Shown here in pieces: positions 59,941 through 64,000 of a DNA stretch of 64,000 nt. The stretch comes from Salicibibacter cibi. Lineage in GTDB: Bacteria; Bacillota; Bacilli; Bacillales; Marinococcaceae. The notes under the pieces are model-generated. The model was given only the letters and a program-made list of their open reading frames with translations, was not told the origin of the DNA and made no database searches. The position numbers and the translations under genes are program-made. Where the stretch lies: NCBI RefSeq assembly GCF_016495865.1, contig NZ_CP054706.1, positions 1,240,001-1,304,000 of the forward strand, in the 5' to 3' direction. Each line of letters opens with the position of its first letter. The first letter of the stretch is position 1.

Positions 59941-62220
59941 ATGAACGAGGAATGGAAGTCATCGATGGATAAAATCACCGGAACGGTAAGCCATGTTATT
60001 TTTCGGAATGAAAAAAATGGCTATACGGTTTTAAACATCCGTGTCGATGACGCAACTCCTGCTGTTGACGCCTCCTCCATTTCTGTTGTCGGCCATTTTC
60101 CTTACCCCCCCGAAGAAGATCTATTGACGTTTTACGGGCAATTTCGCGAACATGAACGTTATGGTCAACAGTTCAACATGGAACTATACGAACCTTATAT
60201 CCCCGAAGGAAAACCGGCGGTAATCCAGTATTTATCCAGCGATCGCTTCCCCGGCATAGGAAAGAAAACCGCCTCCCGTATCGTTGCTGAATTAGGCGAA
60301 TCGGCGATTGATAAAATCCTCCACCAGCCTAGCCTTTTGTATGACATTCCCGATATTAAGCGTCAACAAGCGGATGTGCTCACCGAGCGGTTAATGGAAG
60401 AACAAGAGATCGCCGGTGTGATGAGCCGCTTGATTACATATGGGTTCGGTACGGAATTGGCCACAAAAATTATTCAGGCGTATAAAGGGGAGACGCTAGA
60501 GGTAGTTGAAAAAGACCCTTATCAACTCGTTCAGGATATTGAAGGCATCGGTTTTCAAAAGGCCGATGCACTTGGCGTTCAATTAGGCATTGCACCGACG
60601 GAAAAGAAGCGGCTTAGGGCAGGGTTGCTATTTTCTTTGTGGCAAATGTCCCAAAGCATCGGACACGTCTATTTGCCGGTAGACGTATGGATTGAAGAGG
60701 CGTTGAAAGTGCTGAATTATCGAAACCTTGAAGTGGATGCCACAATGTTGCAAAAAGAAATTGTTGAACTTGACGAGGAAGGTACGGTTGCTGTTCCGGA
60801 CGAACGAGCTTATTTATTATCGCTCTTTTTTGCGGAGAAGGGGCTGGCAACGAACGTGAATCGTTTGTTGGACACGGAAGTTCAGGAAACGTTTGCTGAA
60901 GACCTGTATTTGAAAATGTTGGGTGAGTTGGAAAATGATTTCAAGATCACATACGCCGATCGTCAAAAAGAAGCGGTAGAGCTCGCCCTCAAGTCTCCGC
61001 TCATGATTTTAACCGGTGGACCAGGAACGGGGAAAACAACGGTTATTCGCGCAATTGTGGAGATGTTCAAACGCTTGCGCGGTTGGAACCAACGAAAAGA
61101 AAAAAAGCTTCCGGTTCTGCTTGCCGCGCCTACGGGAAGAGCTGCGAAACGAATGGCAGAGACAACCGGACTGAAAGCGTTTACTATTCACAAATGGCTT
61201 GGTTGGCGCGGCGAAGAAGAGGAATTTCTTGAACACGATGAAGAAAATCCGCTCGAAGGGGAGCTGTTGATCATCGATGAAGCGTCCATGATTGACCTAT
61301 GGCTCGCGAATCAACTATTTAAGGCGATACCGGCCGGGATGCAAGTGATTATCGTCGGCGACGAAGATCAATTGCCATCCGTAGGACCGGGGCAAGTGCT
61401 CGGGGATTTGCTTAGATCGGAAAAAATTCCGTCGATATCGTTGTCGTCGGTTTACCGCCAGGCCGAAGGTTCCTCGATCATCGATTTGGCCCACGATTTA
61501 AAAGAGGGTCAGTTATCCGCTGATTTTAAAGAAACGAAACCGGATCGATCGTTCATTGCATGCCAAGGAACGAGCATGCCTGACGTTATTCTTCAAATAT
61601 GCCAAAAAGCGATGGAAAAAGGCTATTCTGCGCGTGAAATTCAAGTGCTCGCCCCGATGTATAAAGGGACGGCGGGCATTCATTTGCTGAATGAAAAACT
61701 GCAAGCCCTATTTAATCCGCCGAAACAAGGGAAGCGGTCTATGACGTATGGCGATGTCGTCTTTCGCAGTGGCGATATCGTCCTGCAACTCGTCAATAAT
61801 CCCGAGGACAATGTTTTTAACGGAGACCGCGGCGAAATCATCGCTCTTTTAAAAGAAAAAGAAACCGAAGATGGAAAAGAAAAACTCGTCGTTACGTTTG
61901 ACGGCATTGAGGTGTACTATGAAAAACAGGACTTAAAACAAATCACACTTGCGTATTGTTCCTCGATTCATAAAGCCCAAGGAAGCGAATTCCCGATTGT
62001 TATCGTTCCCTTATCCATGTCCTACCGACGGATGTTAAAAAGGAATTTGCTTTATACAGCGATCACGAGGGCGCGTGATTCATTAATCATGGTCGGCGAA
62101 CAGCGGGCATTTGCATTGGCTGTGGAGAAAAATGACCAATACAGCCGCTATTCCCATTTGTACCATCGTATACAGGAAGCAAGTACCAATCATGAAAACG
62201 TCAAGGAAGGACAATACTAA
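59941..62220 (+). CDS. recD2: RecD2-type ATP-dependent 5'-3' DNA helicase
   Basis: 759 residues from ATG 59941 after GAGGAGG. N-terminal OB/HhH region (FPGIGKKTASRIVAELG, IEGIGFQKADALG) absent from RecBCD-type RecD, then a superfamily 1B helicase: Walker A LTGGPGTGKTTVIRAIVEM, LLAAPTGRAAKRMAE, Walker B IIDEASMID, VGDEDQLPSVGPGQVLGDLL, SSVYRQAEGS and C-terminal YTAITRARDSLIMVG. It affects replication-fork progression and mismatch repair in B. subtilis. Confidence 0.96.
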   Translation: MNEEWKSSMDKITGTVSHVIFRNEKNGYTVLNIRVDDATPAVDASSISVVGHFPYPPEEDLLTFYGQFREHERYGQQFNMELYEPYIPEGKPAVIQYLSSDRFPGIGKKTASRIVAELGESAIDKILHQPSLLYDIPDIKRQQADVLTERLMEEQEIAGVMSRLITYGFGTELATKIIQAYKGETLEVVEKDPYQLVQDIEGIGFQKADALGVQLGIAPTEKKRLRAGLLFSLWQMSQSIGHVYLPVDVWIEEALKVLNYRNLEVDATMLQKEIVELDEEGTVAVPDERAYLLSLFFAEKGLATNVNRLLDTEVQETFAEDLYLKMLGELENDFKITYADRQKEAVELALKSPLMILTGGPGTGKTTVIRAIVEMFKRLRGWNQRKEKKLPVLLAAPTGRAAKRMAETTGLKAFTIHKWLGWRGEEEEFLEHDEENPLEGELLIIDEASMIDLWLANQLFKAIPAGMQVIIVGDEDQLPSVGPGQVLGDLLRSEKIPSISLSSVYRQAEGSSIIDLAHDLKEGQLSADFKETKPDRSFIACQGTSMPDVILQICQKAMEKGYSAREIQVLAPMYKGTAGIHLLNEKLQALFNPPKQGKRSMTYGDVVFRSGDIVLQLVNNPEDNVFNGDRGEIIALLKEKETEDGKEKLVVTFDGIEVYYEKQDLKQITLAYCSSIHKAQGSEFPIVIVPLSMSYRRMLKRNLLYTAITRARDSLIMVGEQRAFALAVEKNDQYSRYSHLYHRIQEASTNHENVKEGQY

Positions 62221-62299
62221 GCCTCCTGGCCTTTTATGTATAGCTGGAGGATGATTTGACCATTCTGTGAAAAAGGTGATTTTTTACAGGAGGGTCTGT

Positions 62300-62530
62300 A
62301 TGGTTCATTGTCCCAATTGCCATTTAAAAGATTTAGGGAAAATTGGAAGCTCACAATATTATTGTGGGCGCTGTTGCATAGAAATCGTCATTCAAGGGGA
62401 ACATTTAGCTGTTTTCCAAGTCGAGGAAGACGGGTCGCTTAGTTCATTGGATGACCTCTTTAGTAATGAGGAGCGACGGATAAAGATGGAGGAGCGTCCC
62501 CAGCTCATACAAAAAGCGTCAGGACGGTAA
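62300..62530 (+). CDS. small zinc-ribbon-like protein
   Basis: 76 residues from ATG 62300 behind AGGAGG. Two CxxC pairs (CPNC at about residues 4-7 and CGRCC at about 25-29) form a likely zinc ribbon, followed by an acidic tail. I do not recognise a named family. It follows recD2 closely and may be its last operon partner. Confidence 0.7.
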   Translation: MVHCPNCHLKDLGKIGSSQYYCGRCCIEIVIQGEHLAVFQVEEDGSLSSLDDLFSNEERRIKMEERPQLIQKASGR

Positions 62531-62570
62531 ATGCCATTTGCCAATATGATGTATGAATGGAGGGTCGCCC

Positions 62571-62741
62571 ATGAATAACAAAGCCGCCTCTTCACTGCTT
62601 ATTGCAGGAATCGGATCTGTCGGTACAGCCATTTATATGTACAACGCTCAGCAACGACGCTCAAACCCTAATTGGATGTCAAAACTTAAGAAAAACAGGT
62701 ACTACAAACAATTGCGCAGAGCATACAGGCGCACTTTCTAG
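62571..62741 (+). CDS. YrzQ/DUF3918-like small protein
   Basis: 56 residues from ATG 62571 behind GGAGGG: one hydrophobic segment (ASSLLIAGIGSVGTAIYMY) and a basic tail with KLKKNRYYKQLRRAYRRTF. Size, layout and the recD2-yrrI neighbourhood fit YrzQ of B. subtilis. Function unknown. Confidence 0.6.
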   Translation: MNNKAASSLLIAGIGSVGTAIYMYNAQQRRSNPNWMSKLKKNRYYKQLRRAYRRTF

Positions 62742-62782
62742 CGTGAAAATCGCCCGTCTCACGAAAACGGGCGATTTTCACG
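62742..62782. terminator. 16 bp hairpin after recD2 gene group
   Basis: Perfect stem CGTGAAAATCGCCCGT / ACGGGCGATTTTCACG with a 9-base loop; TTTT lies in the stem. Confidence 0.75.
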
Positions 62783-62906
62783 TAGGAGTTCTCTGTTCAT
62801 GGAGCTCGAAAGCGGTGAAAAAAAGAGTATGCGGTCGTCATGAAAGGATTATGGCGACCGAATGGATCGAATCCCGGAGCAAATGTCGCCATGCCACATA
62901 GTAAAT

Positions 62907-63194
62907 AGGGATTGCTGAACAACGTGCAGCCATCAGCTGAAGCCGGGATGCCGCTTCCATGGCTTCGCTTTCCGCGGACGAACGGTCAAGCCTCCTCGCG
63001 CAAAACCGGCGCTGCGGGGTCTTGACGCGTCCGTTTTTCCGCTGGAGTCTCGCCATTGCAGCACCATCTCTCCGTACGTTGCCAGAAGTGCAAGGGTTTT
63101 TTTGCTTATAGGATGGATTTCCTTGCATCCAGCTTTGACAACACCAACGGAAAATGCTTATGTGCCAGTCTTTTTCCGTTATTCAGCAGTCCCT
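62907..63194 (+). mobile_element. MITE M1, copy c
   Basis: 288 bp, same orientation as copy a, one base longer in a T-run. Flanked by AAAT on both sides (62903-62906 and 63195-63198). It lies between the recD2 gene group and the yrrI-type gene. Confidence 0.88.
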
Positions 63195-63288
63195 AAATAT
63201 GCCGAAATTCTCAGCGGTCGTCCACTTTCTCGAATAATCACTCCTCAACAGTAAATGCTAATCATAATAAGACGCTGTGGAGGTAGGG

Positions 63289-64000
63289 ATGACATCACGG
63301 AAAGGCTTGCTTCGGTCACTTTTTTTACTAATATTGTTGGCTTGTTTATATTTTTTGTACTTACTTGCGCCTGTATGGAAACCGGTGTTGTTCAGTATTG
63401 GAAAAATACTCTTACCGTTTTTGCTTGCCGGATTATTTGCGTATCTCTTGCATCCTGTCATTGCCTTTTTGCAGCGAAAGGGGTTACCACGGTGGGCGTC
63501 AGTATTACTCATTTACCTGCTGTTTTTTGGCGGGGGTATTTGGCTATTGATTGAAATGGCTCCCGTTTTGGCTCGTCAATATCGGGAGATCGTCAATGAA
63601 TTGCCGGGGTGGATTCAAGCCTTCGAATCCGGATGGCTATCCATGCACCGCCAGATCGATACACTGCCTCCCGTCATTCACGATCAGGTCGAAGAGGGCG
63701 TCGTGCAACTGGAAACCAACGGAGAAGATATGCTGGATAGGGTGGTGGAGCAATGGCCGGCGATTGTTGAAGGGGTGGTCATGCTTTTTTTGCTTCCTTT
63801 TTTAGTCTTCTATTTGCTGAAGGATTTGCATGCCTTTGAAAAAGCGGCCACGTATGTCATCCCTGAACGGTGGCAGAAAAATGGAAAAAAATTTGTACAG
63901 GCTGTGGATCACGCGCTCGGCTTTTATATTCGGGGACAAATCGTCGTTTCTCTTTGCGTAGGTGTGCTTTCGATTGTCGCACTGTGGATCGTTCAGCTCC
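63289..64000 (+). CDS. yrrI: AI-2E-family transporter YrrI-type, cut by window end
   Basis: ATG 63289 follows GGAGG; 237 codons are visible and the frame is open to the window end, against about 350 residues usually. Helices include LLRSLFLLILLACLYFLYLL, ILLPFLLAGLFAYLLHPVI and WASVLLIYLLFFGGGIWLLI, then a hydrophilic domain and MLFLLPFLVFYLLKDL, the AI-2E family (PF01594) pattern. B. subtilis yrrI lies downstream of recD2 and upstream of alaS. Substrate unknown; some relatives are Na+/H+ antiporters. Confidence 0.88.
   Translation, partial: MTSRKGLLRSLFLLILLACLYFLYLLAPVWKPVLFSIGKILLPFLLAGLFAYLLHPVIAFLQRKGLPRWASVLLIYLLFFGGGIWLLIEMAPVLARQYREIVNELPGWIQAFESGWLSMHRQIDTLPPVIHDQVEEGVVQLETNGEDMLDRVVEQWPAIVEGVVMLFLLPFLVFYLLKDLHAFEKAATYVIPERWQKNGKKFVQAVDHALGFYIRGQIVVSLCVGVLSIVALWIVQL

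Overview
The window is a chromosomal segment from a spore-forming Bacillaceae. Gene content and order follow Bacillus subtilis closely, sporulation genes are present (prsA-region yjcZ-type genes, safA, coxA, spoVB, rsfA), and starts are preceded by strong AGGAGG-type ribosome sites. Many proteins, including secreted and lipoproteins such as PrsA, CoxA, PbpF and the SecD ectodomain, are rich in Asp/Glu. That suggests a halophilic or haloalkaliphilic member of the family. The genus is an inference and cannot be fixed from the sequence alone.

Layout. 0-10.3 kb: the yhaM-yhaL-prsA / serC-hit / ecsABC-yhaA block plus ccdA. 10.5-17 kb: a LiaF-like gene, pbpF, a metallo-hydrolase and a chemoreceptor. 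17.2-20.6 kb: the coproporphyrin-branch haem genes hemE-hemH-hemY; hemE carries a one-base frameshift. 20.7-47.7 kb: a second block whose counterparts lie far from the first in B. subtilis: obg-pheB-pheA, safA-coxA-yebC, ruvA-ruvB-queA-tgt-yajC, yrzE, a DUF421 gene, spoVB, comN, secD and secF as separate genes, a CDF metal transporter, recJ-apt-relA-dtd, and a T-box-controlled hisS-aspS pair. 47.7-52.9 kb: an accessory insertion with two adjacent miniature elements, an AT-rich creatinase-like / BCCT transporter / TetR operon behind twin palindromic operators, and an unknown small gene behind a large palindrome. 53-64 kb: 6S RNA, rsfA, rarA, a YczE-like membrane gene overlapping cymR, iscS-mnmA-TPR-recD2, two small genes, and the start of a yrrI-type AI-2E family transporter cut by the window end.

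Working together. EcsABC, PrsA, SecD/SecF/YajC and CcdA serve secretion and envelope protein folding. HemEHY makes haem. RuvAB, RecJ, RarA and RecD2 handle replication-fork repair. QueA/Tgt, MnmA/IscS, Dtd and the two tRNA synthetases support tRNA modification, quality control and charging. CymR and IscS link sulfur supply to regulation, and RelA sets the stringent response.

The most distinctive layer is the set of short interspersed elements. M1 is a 287-288 bp MITE in three copies, one of which supplies the stop codon of yhaA. M2 is a 220-230 bp ISL3-like MITE in two copies, one with a perfect 8 bp target duplication. R1 is a ~92 bp double-hairpin repeat in four copies, with a compensatory base-pair change. 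R2 is a ~237 bp repeat in two copies. The best candidate for an undescribed system is the creatinase-like hydrolase / BCCT / TetR cassette at 48.7-52.2 kb: its enzyme lacks most M24 metal ligands and its transporter has lost most of the usual tryptophan cage.
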